From positions 4,130,001-4,194,000 of the forward strand of contig NZ_CP048106.1 of NCBI RefSeq assembly GCF_010092985.1: a stretch of 64,000 bases of DNA, written 5' to 3'. Numbering within the stretch: the stretch's first letter is position 1; each line of letters opens with the position of its first letter. The notes beneath the pieces were generated by a model. The model ran no database searches, was not told the DNA's origin, and saw only the letters and a list, made by a program, of their open reading frames with translations. The DNA is from Pontibacter pudoricolor. GTDB lineage: Bacteria > Bacteroidota > Bacteroidia > Cytophagales > Hymenobacteraceae. A program made the translations under genes and the position numbers. This document shows positions 26,375 to 36,786 of the stretch, in pieces.

Positions 26375-27718
26375 ATGCGTCTTATTGCACCGGCCCCTCA
26401 CACAGATCGGCTACCCTTAGAAAGAATTGATCCGGAGTATAAGCGACTGCGTCTTCAGGTATTTATCGGGATATTTGTTGGGTATGCGGGTTATTACCTG
26501 GTACGCAAAAACTTCTCGCTCGTAATGCCCGAACTGATTGCACAGGGATATTCCAAGGCAGACCTTGGTTTTGCACTCTCCGGTGTATCTATAGCCTATG
26601 GGTTAAGTAAATTCCTGATGGGTAATTTATCTGACAGAAGCAATGCCCGGACTTTCCTGAGTGTTGGTCTGCTTCTCTCTGCGCTAACCATGATTTTCAT
26701 GGGCTTCGTGCCTTTTGCTACCAGTTCTATCCTTATCATGTTTGTGCTCTTGTTCCTGAATGGCTGGTTCCAGGGGATGGGGTGGCCGCCGTGCGGACGT
26801 GTGATGGTGCACTGGTTCTCAACCAAAGAGCGCGGTACTAAAATGTCGATCTGGAATGTGGCACATAACGTGGGTGGCGGTTTAATTGGCCCACTATCTA
26901 TAGCCGCTATTGCCATTTTCGGAACCTGGCAGAGTATTCTGTATTTCCCGGGGCTGGTGGCATTGCTATCTGCGCTGGTAACTTATATGCTCGTTCGCGA
27001 TACGCCGCAGTCCTGCGGGTTGCCAACTATAGAAGAGTATAAGAACGACTATCCGAAGAACTACTCTGCTGAGCACGAAAAGGAGCTGAGCGCCAAAGAC
27101 ATCTTCTTTAAATATGTATTCAACAACCGCCTGCTTTGGTACATCGCGTTTGCAAACGCATTTGTGTACCTGGTGCGCTACGGCATCCTGGACTGGGCTC
27201 CGACTTACTTAGAGGAAGCAAAAGGCTTTTCGGTAAAGGAGACGGGCTGGGCTTATTTTGCTTATGAGTACGCCGGTATACCAGGCACGCTGCTTTGCGG
27301 CTGGCTGAGCGATAAAGTATTTAAAGGCCGCCGTGCGCCTGCCACTATTATATACATGGTGCTGGTACTGGTAGCGGTTATAGTTTACTGGAAAAACCCT
27401 GCAGGTAACATCTGGATCGATAACCTGGCGCTGATCGCGATTGGCTTCCTGATCTATGGTCCGGTAATGCTGATTGGTGTGCAGGCCCTGGACCTGGTAG
27501 CTAAGAAAGCGGCTGGTACTGCTGCCGGCCTTACGGGGCTGTTTGGCTACATGGGCGGTGCACTGTTTGCCAATATTGCCATGGGCTTTGTAGTAGACGA
27601 ATGGGGCTGGGATGGTGGCTTTATGGTGCTGGTAGCGGCTTGTCTTCTATCTATCTTCTTTACGGCCCTCACCTGGAATAAAGAAAAAGAAAATCTTCAA
27701 TTAACTCAATCTAGATAA
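26375..27718 (+). CDS. glpT: Glycerol-3-phosphate transporter, MFS
   Basis: 447 residues with twelve predicted membrane helices and the organophosphate:phosphate antiporter signature ([53 protein letters not shown]). It exchanges internal phosphate for external glycerol-3-phosphate at the inner membrane. The SusC gene begins 29 bases after its stop, so transporter and outer-membrane uptake system share one operon. Confidence 0.95.
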   Translation: MRLIAPAPHTDRLPLERIDPEYKRLRLQVFIGIFVGYAGYYLVRKNFSLVMPELIAQGYSKADLGFALSGVSIAYGLSKFLMGNLSDRSNARTFLSVGLLLSALTMIFMGFVPFATSSILIMFVLLFLNGWFQGMGWPPCGRVMVHWFSTKERGTKMSIWNVAHNVGGGLIGPLSIAAIAIFGTWQSILYFPGLVALLSALVTYMLVRDTPQSCGLPTIEEYKNDYPKNYSAEHEKELSAKDIFFKYVFNNRLLWYIAFANAFVYLVRYGILDWAPTYLEEAKGFSVKETGWAYFAYEYAGIPGTLLCGWLSDKVFKGRRAPATIIYMVLVLVAVIVYWKNPAGNIWIDNLALIAIGFLIYGPVMLIGVQALDLVAKKAAGTAAGLTGLFGYMGGALFANIAMGFVVDEWGWDGGFMVLVAACLLSIFFTALTWNKEKENLQLTQSR

Positions 27719-27747
27719 CTCTCAATACCAGTTTTAAACCAAATCAG

Positions 27748-30700
27748 ATGGAAAAACTTTTACATCCGCCCAAAAAGAGCAGGAATAGTCTGAAGAAAAG
27801 TCTTTGGCTATGCTCATGCCTGCTGTTAGCAGGAAATGGACTGGCGGCAGATGCCATAGCGTCTACCGTATATGTGCAGGCCACTCAAGCCCAGAAAGTA
27901 ACTGTAAAAGGAAAAGTAATTGCCGGTGATGACGGTAGTACATTACCTGGCGTAACAATTCTGGCCAATCAGCAGGCTGTTGGCATTTCAAATGCAGAAG
28001 GTAACTTTAAAGTAGATGTGGCAGTTGGAACTGTTCTGTCTTTCAGATTTGTAGGCTACCAGCAACAGAATGTAACTGTAACCAAAGCCGAAGAAAACCT
28101 GGCTGTAACCCTGGCCCTGGATAGCAAGCAGCTTTCTGAAGTTGTGGTAACTGCCCTTGGAATCAAGCGTGAAGAAAAAGCGCTGGGTTACGCAATATCG
28201 CAGGTAAAAGGCGAAGACCTTACAAATGCTGTTTCAAACAACTGGACAGATGCCTTATCAGGTAAAGTTGCTGGTTTGAACATGGTAAAATCTGGTGGTG
28301 GCCCGGTGGGCTCCAACAAGATTGTACTTCGCGGCGAAAACAACCTGACCGGTAACAACGAAGCACTTATAGTTGTGGATGGTGTAGTGATGAGCAGTCC
28401 ACGTACCGGTACAGGTAGCGGCGCCTATCTTTCATCAGACAACCCGGTTGACTTTGGTAGCGGATTGAATGATATCAACCCGGAAGATATTGAGAGTGTA
28501 TCTGTACTAAAAGGACCTGGTGCAGCTGCACTTTACGGTGCCAGAGGTGCAAACGGTGCGATCATTATTACTACTAAGTCAGGTAATTCTAAGAAAAAAG
28601 GTATTGGCGTTACGTTTAACTCTAATACAACTATAGGCACCATCTCTAACTGGCCAGATTATCAGTATGAGTACGGCCAGGGAACCGGAGGACAGGACCT
28701 TTACTATTCTTACCTGAATACCGAAGACGGAAAGAGTACTAGAAGTACCAGTTCTGCCTGGGGGCCACGCTTTAATGGACAGAGCTATTACCAGTACGAT
28801 CCACTGACCGACTCTACAGGAGCAGAAAGAACACCATGGGTGCCTTATAAAAACAACCGTAAAGATTTCTTTGAGGCTTCAAAAACGTTCCAGAACAGCA
28901 TCAGTATTGATGGTGGCAACGATCGTACTTCTGCCCGATTATCTTTTACAAACCTGCACAACGAGTGGATCGTGCCTAACACAGGCTATAAGCGTAACAC
29001 CATCGCACTATCGTTAAACCATAAGGTTACTGATAAGCTGCAGTTCGCTTCAAAAATTAATTATACCAACAATAGCAGCGATAACCTGCCATCTACAGGG
29101 TATAATAACCACACCATCATGTATTTCATCAGAGGTTTATCTCCTAACCTCGACCTAAATTGGTTTAAACCTTACTGGAAAGCTGGCCGGGAAGGTATAG
29201 AGCAGCACACACCTTTCAGCGGTATCCTGGATAACCCTTACCTGCAGGCCCATGAAATGCTGAACAGCTCTAACCGTGACGGTATAGTTGGTAACGTATC
29301 GGCTACCTACAACTTTACAAATGATCTGAGCCTGATGGTGCGCTCTTCACTTGAGTTTGCACATGATGCACGTTCGCAGCAGCGCCCATGGGATACACAG
29401 AAGTTCCCGTTCGGTATGTACCGTACACAGAGTATCTTCAGTCGCGAAATGAACAACGACTTCCTGTTAAGCTATAAGCGTGAAATTTCTGAGAAGTTTG
29501 ACGGTGGCCTTTCGTTGGGTGGAAGCATGATGAGCAACCGTTATAAAAAAGATGAACTTCGTGCTGAAAAGCTGCTTATTCCGGGTATTTACTCTTTTGC
29601 AAACAGCAAGGAAACACCAATTTCTTACCCATACCGCAGCGAATACGATGTAAACAGTATTTATGCGCTGGGCGAGTTTAGTTACGATAATATTATCTTC
29701 CTGGATGTTACAGGTCGCCAGGACTGGACAAGTACGCTAGCCAGTAAGTTCAATCCTAACCCGGATCCGTTCTTCTACTACTCTGTAAACCTGAGCGGTA
29801 TTATTTCTGACATGGTTCAGATGCCAAATTCCATATCATTCCTGAAAGTGAGAAGCTCTTACTCACAGGTAGGTAGCGGTGGCACAGACCCTTATCTTAC
29901 TGCTTACACATATGGTGTAGAAGAAGGATTCCCGTCAGGACTTGCTAACCCGACAAACTTGCCAAACTATTTCATGTTGCCATTAAAGACTAATACAGCA
30001 GAAGTTGGATTAGATGTACGCTTGTTTAAGAGCCGCCTGAATTTTGACGTATCAGTGTATCAGGGTAAAACAAAAGACCAGATACTAGAGGCACCAGTAG
30101 ATCGCTCTACCGGACACAGCGCACAATACATGAATGCAGGTCTGGTTAAAAACGAAGGGATAGAGATACAGGCAAGCGCTAAACTGGTTGAGAACTGGAA
30201 TGGTCTGGATCTTGGCGTATTTGCCACGTATGCTGCCAACAGAAACGAAGTTGTAGCACTTACCGATAGCCTTACCACACTTATAATGGCTTCTGGCCCA
30301 CGCGGAACGATGGAAGCGCGTCCGGGCGGAACAATGGGAGCAATCTATGGACTTGGTTATGAGCGCGCACCTGACGGTCAGATAATTTACGGAGAAAACG
30401 GTTTGCCAAAGCTTAGTGACGAGGTGAAATACATTGGAAAAGTAACTCCGGACTGGAGAGGAAGCATCGGTACAAACCTGAAGTATAAGCAGTTTGGCCT
30501 GAATGTGTTGTTTGATGGTCAGTTTGGTGGTAAAGCTTACTCGTTAACACACGCTGTGTTGATGGAAGAAGGTAAACTTAAGAAATCGTTACCGGGCCGC
30601 TACAATGGTATAGTTGGTGATGGTGTAATTATGAATGCTGATGGAACTTACCGCAAAAATGATGTGCTGGTAATGAATATGGCGCAATACTACACTGCCC

Positions 30701-30984
30701 ATTTCCACCGCGATAACGTGGAATCCAACACATTCAGCACAGACTATATCAAACTGCGCGAAGTACGCCTAGACTACCAGGTACCTGCTACACTGTTGCA
30801 GAAAATAAAAGTGCAGCGCGCCAGCATCGGTATATTTGGTCGTGACCTGTTCATGATCACAGATTGGCCTGCCTTCGACCCAGAAGTTGGTACGTTGAGT
30901 GGCAGCGATATAGTAGGTGGATTTGAAGTAGGACAGTTCCCGCCAACCAGAACGTTCGGTCTGAACCTGACAGTAGGCATTTAA
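27748..30984 (+). CDS. SusC/RagA-type TonB-dependent receptor
   Basis: 1078 residues. A signal peptide-like start is followed by a CarboxypepD_reg domain (about 50-130: VKGKVIAGDDGSTLPGVTI, GNFKVDVAVG), a TonB-dependent plug (from about 140; VVVTALGIKREEKALGY, then VLKGPGAAALYGARGANGAI) and a long beta-barrel. It ends in an aromatic-rich strand (PTRTFGLNLTVGI). It imports substrate into the periplasm with its SusD partner, which starts 20 bases on. Because the operon carries glpT and glycerol-phosphate esterases, the likely ligand is a glycerophospho-compound and not a glycan (inference). Confidence 0.95.
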   Translation: MEKLLHPPKKSRNSLKKSLWLCSCLLLAGNGLAADAIASTVYVQATQAQKVTVKGKVIAGDDGSTLPGVTILANQQAVGISNAEGNFKVDVAVGTVLSFRFVGYQQQNVTVTKAEENLAVTLALDSKQLSEVVVTALGIKREEKALGYAISQVKGEDLTNAVSNNWTDALSGKVAGLNMVKSGGGPVGSNKIVLRGENNLTGNNEALIVVDGVVMSSPRTGTGSGAYLSSDNPVDFGSGLNDINPEDIESVSVLKGPGAAALYGARGANGAIIITTKSGNSKKKGIGVTFNSNTTIGTISNWPDYQYEYGQGTGGQDLYYSYLNTEDGKSTRSTSSAWGPRFNGQSYYQYDPLTDSTGAERTPWVPYKNNRKDFFEASKTFQNSISIDGGNDRTSARLSFTNLHNEWIVPNTGYKRNTIALSLNHKVTDKLQFASKINYTNNSSDNLPSTGYNNHTIMYFIRGLSPNLDLNWFKPYWKAGREGIEQHTPFSGILDNPYLQAHEMLNSSNRDGIVGNVSATYNFTNDLSLMVRSSLEFAHDARSQQRPWDTQKFPFGMYRTQSIFSREMNNDFLLSYKREISEKFDGGLSLGGSMMSNRYKKDELRAEKLLIPGIYSFANSKETPISYPYRSEYDVNSIYALGEFSYDNIIFLDVTGRQDWTSTLASKFNPNPDPFFYYSVNLSGIISDMVQMPNSISFLKVRSSYSQVGSGGTDPYLTAYTYGVEEGFPSGLANPTNLPNYFMLPLKTNTAEVGLDVRLFKSRLNFDVSVYQGKTKDQILEAPVDRSTGHSAQYMNAGLVKNEGIEIQASAKLVENWNGLDLGVFATYAANRNEVVALTDSLTTLIMASGPRGTMEARPGGTMGAIYGLGYERAPDGQIIYGENGLPKLSDEVKYIGKVTPDWRGSIGTNLKYKQFGLNVLFDGQFGGKAYSLTHAVLMEEGKLKKSLPGRYNGIVGDGVIMNADGTYRKNDVLVMNMAQYYTAHFHRDNVESNTFSTDYIKLREVRLDYQVPATLLQKIKVQRASIGIFGRDLFMITDWPAFDPEVGTLSGSDIVGGFEVGQFPPTRTFGLNLTVGI

Positions 30985-31003
30985 TTAATCGGAAGAAGTC
31001 ATC

Positions 31004-32491
31004 ATGAAAAAGATAAAATTATTCGCAATATCGGCTTTGGCGGTTACCTGCCTTGCTACTTCCTCGTGTACCAAAGACTTCGAGGAACTGAATACAAACC
31101 CGAACGAAACGGTAGTGGCCACACCTGCCTCTTTGCTGGCACCGGCACTGCACGATGTTGTTACCCGCAATAACAACCGTGCACTTCGCCTGACCAACGA
31201 GCTGATGCAGGTGCACGCAACCATATTAAATAACGACGAGATACACCGCTATGTAATAAGACCTGGCGAGTCAGATTATATGTGGAACAACTGGTACCTG
31301 CAGCGTACCAACTTTGTAAATATTTACAACAGTGCACTTGTAACGCAAAACAAGAGCTACATGGCTATTGGTCTGATACTGGATGTGTGGGTAACTTCTC
31401 TGATCACAGACATGTTTGGCGATGTGCCTTACTCAGAAGCGAACAAAGGGCGGGATGGTATACTTCAGCCTAAATTCGATAAGCAGGAGATGATCTACAA
31501 AGACCTGTTTGCGAAACTGGAAGAGGCAAATGCACTTCTGGCTTCTGTAGAAGCCGCTGAATTAGCTGCTGGTGTTCTTCCTCCGGCAATGTTGCCAGAA
31601 GATGAAAGATCGCTGGATCCGCTCTACAATGGTAACCTTAATCTTTGGCGTAAGTTTGGTAACTCGTTATACCTGCGACTTTTAATGCGTACTTCAGACC
31701 GACCGGAAGCTGGCGCATCTAATAAGATCCGTGAGATAGCAGAAACTAACCCGAGTTTCTACCCGATTTTCTCAAATAACGCAGAATCAGCTATTCTGAG
31801 ATATACCAGTACTTTACCTCTTGTTTCTGCCTTTACAAACATGCGTGAGTATGACTTTAACGGTAGCCATGGTTTAACAGAGTTTTTTGTGAATAATCTG
31901 AATGCTATGGAAGATCCGCGTCGTACGAAATGGGCTACAAAGTTTGGATCAGACTACTATGGCATACCAAGCGGTTATGCAGCTGGCAATATCCCGGAAA
32001 GACAGTCATCTTATCCTAAGGCACTGATGAATGAGCCGCTTTTGGGTAACATCATCAACTATGCTGAGGTGCAGTTCATTCTTTCAGAAGCTGCTTTAAA
32101 AGGTTATGTTACTGCTGACCCTAAATCCTACTACGATCAGGGTGTAACTGCTGCTATAACTATGTGGAACCTGGAAGTTCCGGCAGGACATTTGGCGAAA
32201 CCAGCTGTAGCCTTCGATCCTGCAGCAGGCTTTGAAGCTAAAATGGAGCAGATCATGCTACAGAAGTATTTTACACTTTTCTTTACCGATTTCCAGCAGT
32301 GGTATGAGTTCCGCAGAACTGGTCACCCGGTACTGCCTATTGGACCTGGAGTGCAGAACAACGGTCAGATGCCGTCCCGTTTTAGATACCCGGTAGTGGT
32401 ACAGTCGCTGAATGGTGCCAACTATAACGCTGCTGTAGCAGAAATGGGCGCTGACGATATCAATACCAAAGTTTGGTGGGATATAGACTAA
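31004..32491 (+). CDS. SusD/RagB-type nutrient-binding lipoprotein
   Basis: 495 residues with the lipobox TSSC at the end of the signal peptide. It belongs to the RagB/SusD branch with TPR-like helices (SusD-like_2 style, with EELNTNPNETVVATPASLLAPALHDV at the start and EVQFILSEAALKG near the middle). It lies on the cell surface as the lid of the SusC channel. Together with the SusC gene it forms the outer membrane part of the glycerophosphodiester operon. Confidence 0.93.
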   Translation: MKKIKLFAISALAVTCLATSSCTKDFEELNTNPNETVVATPASLLAPALHDVVTRNNNRALRLTNELMQVHATILNNDEIHRYVIRPGESDYMWNNWYLQRTNFVNIYNSALVTQNKSYMAIGLILDVWVTSLITDMFGDVPYSEANKGRDGILQPKFDKQEMIYKDLFAKLEEANALLASVEAAELAAGVLPPAMLPEDERSLDPLYNGNLNLWRKFGNSLYLRLLMRTSDRPEAGASNKIREIAETNPSFYPIFSNNAESAILRYTSTLPLVSAFTNMREYDFNGSHGLTEFFVNNLNAMEDPRRTKWATKFGSDYYGIPSGYAAGNIPERQSSYPKALMNEPLLGNIINYAEVQFILSEAALKGYVTADPKSYYDQGVTAAITMWNLEVPAGHLAKPAVAFDPAAGFEAKMEQIMLQKYFTLFFTDFQQWYEFRRTGHPVLPIGPGVQNNGQMPSRFRYPVVVQSLNGANYNAAVAEMGADDINTKVWWDID

Positions 32492-32528
32492 CAGCAGTAA
32501 CGAACTATAGATTTTAAAGACAAACGTC

Positions 32529-33812
32529 ATGAAAAATAGATATTTATCATTTCTGGCCATCTGCTTAAGTGTTTTAGGTTTCACTTCCTGCGTGGAGGAA
32601 AATCCAAATCCTTCGGAAGGTACTCCTAATCCGGTTGCATCACTTTTTGTAGTGCGCGAAGCATTTCACGAAACAGATCTGGCATTAGGACAGGGGCCAT
32701 TGTTTGGTGCTTATACTGCAGGTGGTGTTGTAGTATCAAGCCCGGAGGGAAAAAACTGGCCGGCAGGTATTGTTGCCATACAAGACTCATGGAGAGGCCT
32801 GCAAAGAGGTATGTTGCTTAACCTTGGAGAACAAGCTGCTGCAAACTATGCTGTAGGCGATTCTATCCTGTTTGATGTAAGAGGAACCGTTCTTACACGT
32901 AAAAATGGTGTACTGCAAATAAACGGTTTGAAGCCAGAGAGTATTCAGGTTAAAGCTACAGGGTTACCAGTGGCACCAAAAGCTGTTGCGGTTGCGGAGT
33001 TGCTTGCTAATTATGACAAATACGAAAGTAAACTGGTAATGGTAACAGGTGATATAGACCCGTTACCGGTTGCCGGAGACACGTATGCGGGTAAAAAGCA
33101 GATCGGTGATGGTTCTGGTAAAACTATAACATTGCAGACAGATGCCGATGCAGTTTTTGCCGGACGTAAATTACTGGCAAGTGCCAGCTTTGTAGGTATT
33201 CTGACAAAGGCTGAAGACGGAACGCCTGTGTTGCGCATGCGTACTTTTGCAGATGCTGTTAACCCAAGCGGGCCTATTTACCAAGGTTGGCCGGAAAAGT
33301 TTGAGGCACCTGCTGCTTCGACTAAATCGAGCTACGATATGACTACAAAGGGCTTGACAAATGAAGTAGACCTAAGTACAGGAAACTGGACATTATATCA
33401 GTCCATATTAGGGGATCTTGACGCAAAAAGGGATGTGATTGTTTCTGGTAAACAAGCTGTACGCTTCCAGCAGAACTTAACTGTATCTGGTTATTTGCAG
33501 ATGAATTTCGATCTGCCGAAAGGGGCCTCTAAGGTAACAGTATGGTATGCAACTTACTCGACCGATAAGCCTAGCCAATGGCGCCTGGAGTATTCACAAG
33601 ATCAGGGAGCTACCTGGCAGCAGATAGGAGCAGACGTGAAAGATGTAGCCCGTGATTATAAGATGGCAAGCTTCCTGATGGATATCCCGGGTCCGGTTCG
33701 CTTTAGAATCAACAAGCTTGGTCTTGGAGCTTCCGGTACGAAGGACAAAGACGGCAATATCGTTGAAAACGGCCGTTTAGGTATCGACGACTTCGCAGTT
33801 TACTCGAACTAA
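32529..33812 (+). CDS. DUF5689-domain surface lipoprotein
   Basis: 427 residues. The lipobox is FTSC. The first half has the DUF5689 / OB-fold-like pattern (ANYDKYESKLVMVTGDIDPLP, GKTITLQTDADAVF, LLASASFVGILTK). The second half is a beta-sandwich of the choice-of-anchor-J or jelly-roll type (WTLYQSILGDLDAK, FDLPKGASKVTVWYATYSTDKPSQW). DUF5689 proteins are regular fourth members of SusCD operons; they are probably surface-exposed and help bind substrate. Last gene of the glpT operon; a terminator follows. Confidence 0.88.
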   Translation: MKNRYLSFLAICLSVLGFTSCVEENPNPSEGTPNPVASLFVVREAFHETDLALGQGPLFGAYTAGGVVVSSPEGKNWPAGIVAIQDSWRGLQRGMLLNLGEQAAANYAVGDSILFDVRGTVLTRKNGVLQINGLKPESIQVKATGLPVAPKAVAVAELLANYDKYESKLVMVTGDIDPLPVAGDTYAGKKQIGDGSGKTITLQTDADAVFAGRKLLASASFVGILTKAEDGTPVLRMRTFADAVNPSGPIYQGWPEKFEAPAASTKSSYDMTTKGLTNEVDLSTGNWTLYQSILGDLDAKRDVIVSGKQAVRFQQNLTVSGYLQMNFDLPKGASKVTVWYATYSTDKPSQWRLEYSQDQGATWQQIGADVKDVARDYKMASFLMDIPGPVRFRINKLGLGASGTKDKDGNIVENGRLGIDDFAVYSN

Positions 33813-33823
33813 GATCATACTAT

Positions 33824-33860
33824 AAAAGAGGCGGCCCGCGCAGGTGGGGCGCCTCTTTTT
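33824..33860 (+). terminator. Terminator of the glpT-susCD operon
   Basis: AAAAGAGGCG pairs with CGCCTCTTTT, with TTTTTACTTT following. Two full AACTATAGTT copies (33877-33886 and 33931-33940) lie in the spacer behind it, before the next operon. Confidence 0.9.
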
Positions 33861-34074
33861 ACTTTCCGCAGCAGGTAACTATAGTTTGCAACTATAAAAT
33901 ACAAGCGCTGCAAATCTAAACCTGAGCCCTAACTATAGTTGGCGCATTTCCAGGTTAATCAGTTTTATAATATCTCTTTCGGTTCTGGCAAAGTCAACTA
34001 TAAAAGCAGGCTTTGCCAGCACTGGAAGTAGCCAACGTGACACCAGGTACTTCTGCCTGACAAGTTAAATTACC

Positions 34075-35256
34075 ATGCTTAGACCAATCCATTTTATAGT
34101 TGCCCTGCTGTTTGTATTTGTTGGTTGCTCCAGCGAAAAAGCAGAACCGGCACCCACCAAACCTGAAACGGGCAAAGTAACTCCTGTAAGTGCCGCGTTT
34201 CCTGCCGCAGTTTTTACAGATGTGAACCTGGTCAAACAAAATAAAGCCTCCCTGGCTATTCTGGATCAACTGATCGCCCTGATCAATGCCACACCAAAAG
34301 ATGCATCAATCCACCTGAGTATTTTCCTGCTTGATTACCCGGAACTGGTAAAAGCCATTAAAGACGCCAACGACAGAGGCGTAAAACTACACGTGGCCAT
34401 GGATATGGGCCGCGAAGAATCGCTGGAAGTAAACCCGCTTACTTTTCACGAATTAAAAAGAGTGCTGGAAGCCAAAGGCAATGTTATAGTTCCTGTTTAT
34501 AACGATGCCAGCGCAACTGCCATTAACCACAACAAGTTTGTTATCTTCTCTACACTGGAAACTACAACCGGCAAGGTGCAGAACGTGGTTTTCCAGACAT
34601 CTCACAATTTTACCCTGGCTGATGCGCGCAAATTCCAGGATGCTATTATGCTTTCGGATGCAGGTTTGTACGGTGCCTTTAAAACATATTGGACCGACAT
34701 GCAGGCGCAAGCTGCATCGGGCATGAAGAACTATAACTATACCGAATACACGGATGCTGCCAAAGGTATGAACGGTTACTTTCTGCCAAAACGCCGCAAC
34801 GGCGCTTCATATGGCGACGACAGCATCATCGAGTTTTTGAATAATATACAGGATCCGGCCTCGGCAACTATAAAGATCGGCATGTCTGACTGGACAAACA
34901 CCCGCCTGAACATAGTGGAGAAACTGGCCGAACTACAGACAAAGGGCGCAACTATAGAAGTGGTTGTCAAAAACAAGATCGACGATAACATCATGGCCGG
35001 TTTAAGGCAATTGCAGCAGAAAGGCGCCTACCTGAAAGTATATGACATCTCGAAAGCTAACATCCATTCTAAATTTATACTGATAGAAGGCAACTGGCTG
35101 GGCAAAAATGCAAAGGTGCTGATCACCGGCTCGCACAATTTTACAAACAATGCCCTCCGCAATAACAACGAAGTAATGGTGTTGCTCAAGGACCACGCGC
35201 TTTTTACGAACTATACAACCTATTTCGAGAACCTGAAAACAGTACCAGGCATTTAA
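34075..35256 (+). CDS. PLD-like lipoprotein
   Basis: 393 residues. The lipobox is VGC with Cys18. Two HxK motifs of the phospholipase D superfamily are present: NHNKFVIFS (His152, Lys154) and IHSKFILIE. The usual aspartate after HxK is Ser in the first and Glu in the second, so the active site is unusual and the protein may be a divergent diesterase. FQTSHNFTLAD and ITGSHNFTNNALRNNNE are typical. It could hydrolyse phospholipid head groups or glycerophosphodiesters at the cell surface, which fits the neighbours. Followed 12 bases on by the phosphoesterase gene. Confidence 0.88.
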   Translation: MLRPIHFIVALLFVFVGCSSEKAEPAPTKPETGKVTPVSAAFPAAVFTDVNLVKQNKASLAILDQLIALINATPKDASIHLSIFLLDYPELVKAIKDANDRGVKLHVAMDMGREESLEVNPLTFHELKRVLEAKGNVIVPVYNDASATAINHNKFVIFSTLETTTGKVQNVVFQTSHNFTLADARKFQDAIMLSDAGLYGAFKTYWTDMQAQAASGMKNYNYTEYTDAAKGMNGYFLPKRRNGASYGDDSIIEFLNNIQDPASATIKIGMSDWTNTRLNIVEKLAELQTKGATIEVVVKNKIDDNIMAGLRQLQQKGAYLKVYDISKANIHSKFILIEGNWLGKNAKVLITGSHNFTNNALRNNNEVMVLLKDHALFTNYTTYFENLKTVPGI

Positions 35257-35268
35257 CCAGACACACCC

Positions 35269-36690
35269 ATGAAGAGAAGATCCTTTCTGGAGCGCATGCT
35301 CCTTTTTTCGGGCGGACTTGTACTTAGTGGCAGCTATACTGCTGCGCTGGCAACCCCATCAAAACTAACTATAAAAGGCAGAGTTACGGCCGGTAGTAAA
35401 AAGCTGGCAAATGTGGTGGTGTCGGATGGATACAGTGTGGTAAAAACAAACCGCAAAGGAAAGTACGAGCTTCCTGTAAACGGGCAGGCAAAGTTTGTGT
35501 GGGTATCGGTGCCGGCCGGTTATGATTTCCCGAATGAGAATGGCATTGCCCGTCATTACCAATACCTGGACCATAACAGCAAACAGGACTATAACTTTGA
35601 GCTGAAGGCCCTGCCAGCCGACGATACGAAGCACAGCTTTATTATCTGGGCAGATCCGCAGCCACGAAACAAAAAAGATGCCCAGCGCATGCTGGATGAG
35701 TCTGTGCCCGATGTGCAGAAAACATTAGCAGGTATGGCTGCCGGTACGCTGGTGCACGGTATTACAGTAGGCGATATTACCTGGGATAATCCGGATCTTT
35801 ACAAAGAATACGACCAGGGCGTGGCTACTATGGGCGTTCCGTTCTTCCAGGTGCTTGGCAACCACGACCAGGACCTGAACAAAGGCGGCGACGAAGTTTC
35901 GGATAAGACGTTTGAAGCTACGTATGGCCCAACCTATTACTCGTTTAACCGTGGCAAGCTGCATTACGTGGTGCTGGATGACGTGCGTTACCTGGGCAAA
36001 GACAAGCAATACGACGGATACATTACAGAGCATCAGCTGAAGTGGTTAGAGAAAGATCTGGCCATGGTACCTACCGACAACCTGATTATACTTTGCGCGC
36101 ATATTCCGGTGCATTGGGGCGTTAAGAACAGGGAAGAACTCTACCCGATCCTCAAAAACCATAAGGTGCACATTATGACGGGGCACACGCACTATAACCG
36201 CAACGTAATTGAGCAGGATATTTTCGAGCACAACCACGGGACCGTGTGTGGTAACCTCTGGACCGGGCCGGTTTGCGGCGATGGGGCCCCTGGTGGTTAT
36301 GCGGTCTACGAAGCAGATGGCACAGACCTGAAGTGGTACTATAAATCGACCGGGTTTGATGCAGACCACCAGATGACCATTTATATGCAGCCTGCAGAAG
36401 AGCAACAGCAGCGCATGCTGGTAAACGTCTGGAACTGGGACCCGGAATGGAAAGTAGAGTGGTGGGCCGATAACCAGTACAAAGGTACACTGCAGAACAT
36501 CATTTCGTATGACCCGGTTGCCTGGGAACTATACCAGGGAGATCAGTTGCCGAAAGGACGCACTTATGTAGAGCCGCGCGAAACAGAGCACTTTTTTGAA
36601 GCTTTTGTTCCGGCAACTGTAAAAGAGCTGAAAGTTGTGGCAACAGACCGCTTCGGCAGAAAATACGAAAACCGCAAAGCTGTTTCTTAA
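35269..36690 (+). CDS. Secreted calcineurin-like phosphoesterase (N- and C-terminal extra domains)
   Basis: 473 residues. The N-terminus has a twin-arginine-like signal (KRRSFLERM followed by a hydrophobic stretch). Next is a beta-sandwich of the MetallophosN type (KLTIKGRVTAGSKKLANVVVSDG). The catalytic core follows, with WADPQPR, VGDITWDN, VLGNHDQDLN, LCAHIPVHWG and MTGHTHYNRN. A MetallophosC-like beta domain at the end has WNWDPEWKVEWW. The first motif has D-P-Q in place of D-x-H, as in this subfamily. It probably acts on phosphate esters or diesters outside the cytoplasm. Its stop shares one base with a full AACTATAGTT. Confidence 0.9.
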   Translation: MKRRSFLERMLLFSGGLVLSGSYTAALATPSKLTIKGRVTAGSKKLANVVVSDGYSVVKTNRKGKYELPVNGQAKFVWVSVPAGYDFPNENGIARHYQYLDHNSKQDYNFELKALPADDTKHSFIIWADPQPRNKKDAQRMLDESVPDVQKTLAGMAAGTLVHGITVGDITWDNPDLYKEYDQGVATMGVPFFQVLGNHDQDLNKGGDEVSDKTFEATYGPTYYSFNRGKLHYVVLDDVRYLGKDKQYDGYITEHQLKWLEKDLAMVPTDNLIILCAHIPVHWGVKNREELYPILKNHKVHIMTGHTHYNRNVIEQDIFEHNHGTVCGNLWTGPVCGDGAPGGYAVYEADGTDLKWYYKSTGFDADHQMTIYMQPAEEQQQRMLVNVWNWDPEWKVEWWADNQYKGTLQNIISYDPVAWELYQGDQLPKGRTYVEPRETEHFFEAFVPATVKELKVVATDRFGRKYENRKAVS

Positions 36691-36786
36691 ACTATAGTTT
36701 TACCTAGATCAACATAAAACGGGATACTAACTATAGTTGAGTCATAACTATAGTTAGTACTTAGGCCAACACGATAGAATATACTT
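36691..36786. other. Short spacer with three palindromes
   Basis: Full AACTATAGTT copies lie at 36690-36699, 36729-36738 and 36746-36755, three within 66 bases. This is the densest cluster in the window. The GlpQ-like gene starts 31 bases after the last. Confidence 0.9.

Noticed and set aside
27748..30984. Phase-variable SusC (invertible DNA)
   Set aside because: No recombinase, no inverted repeats in the receptor gene, no silent copy in the window.
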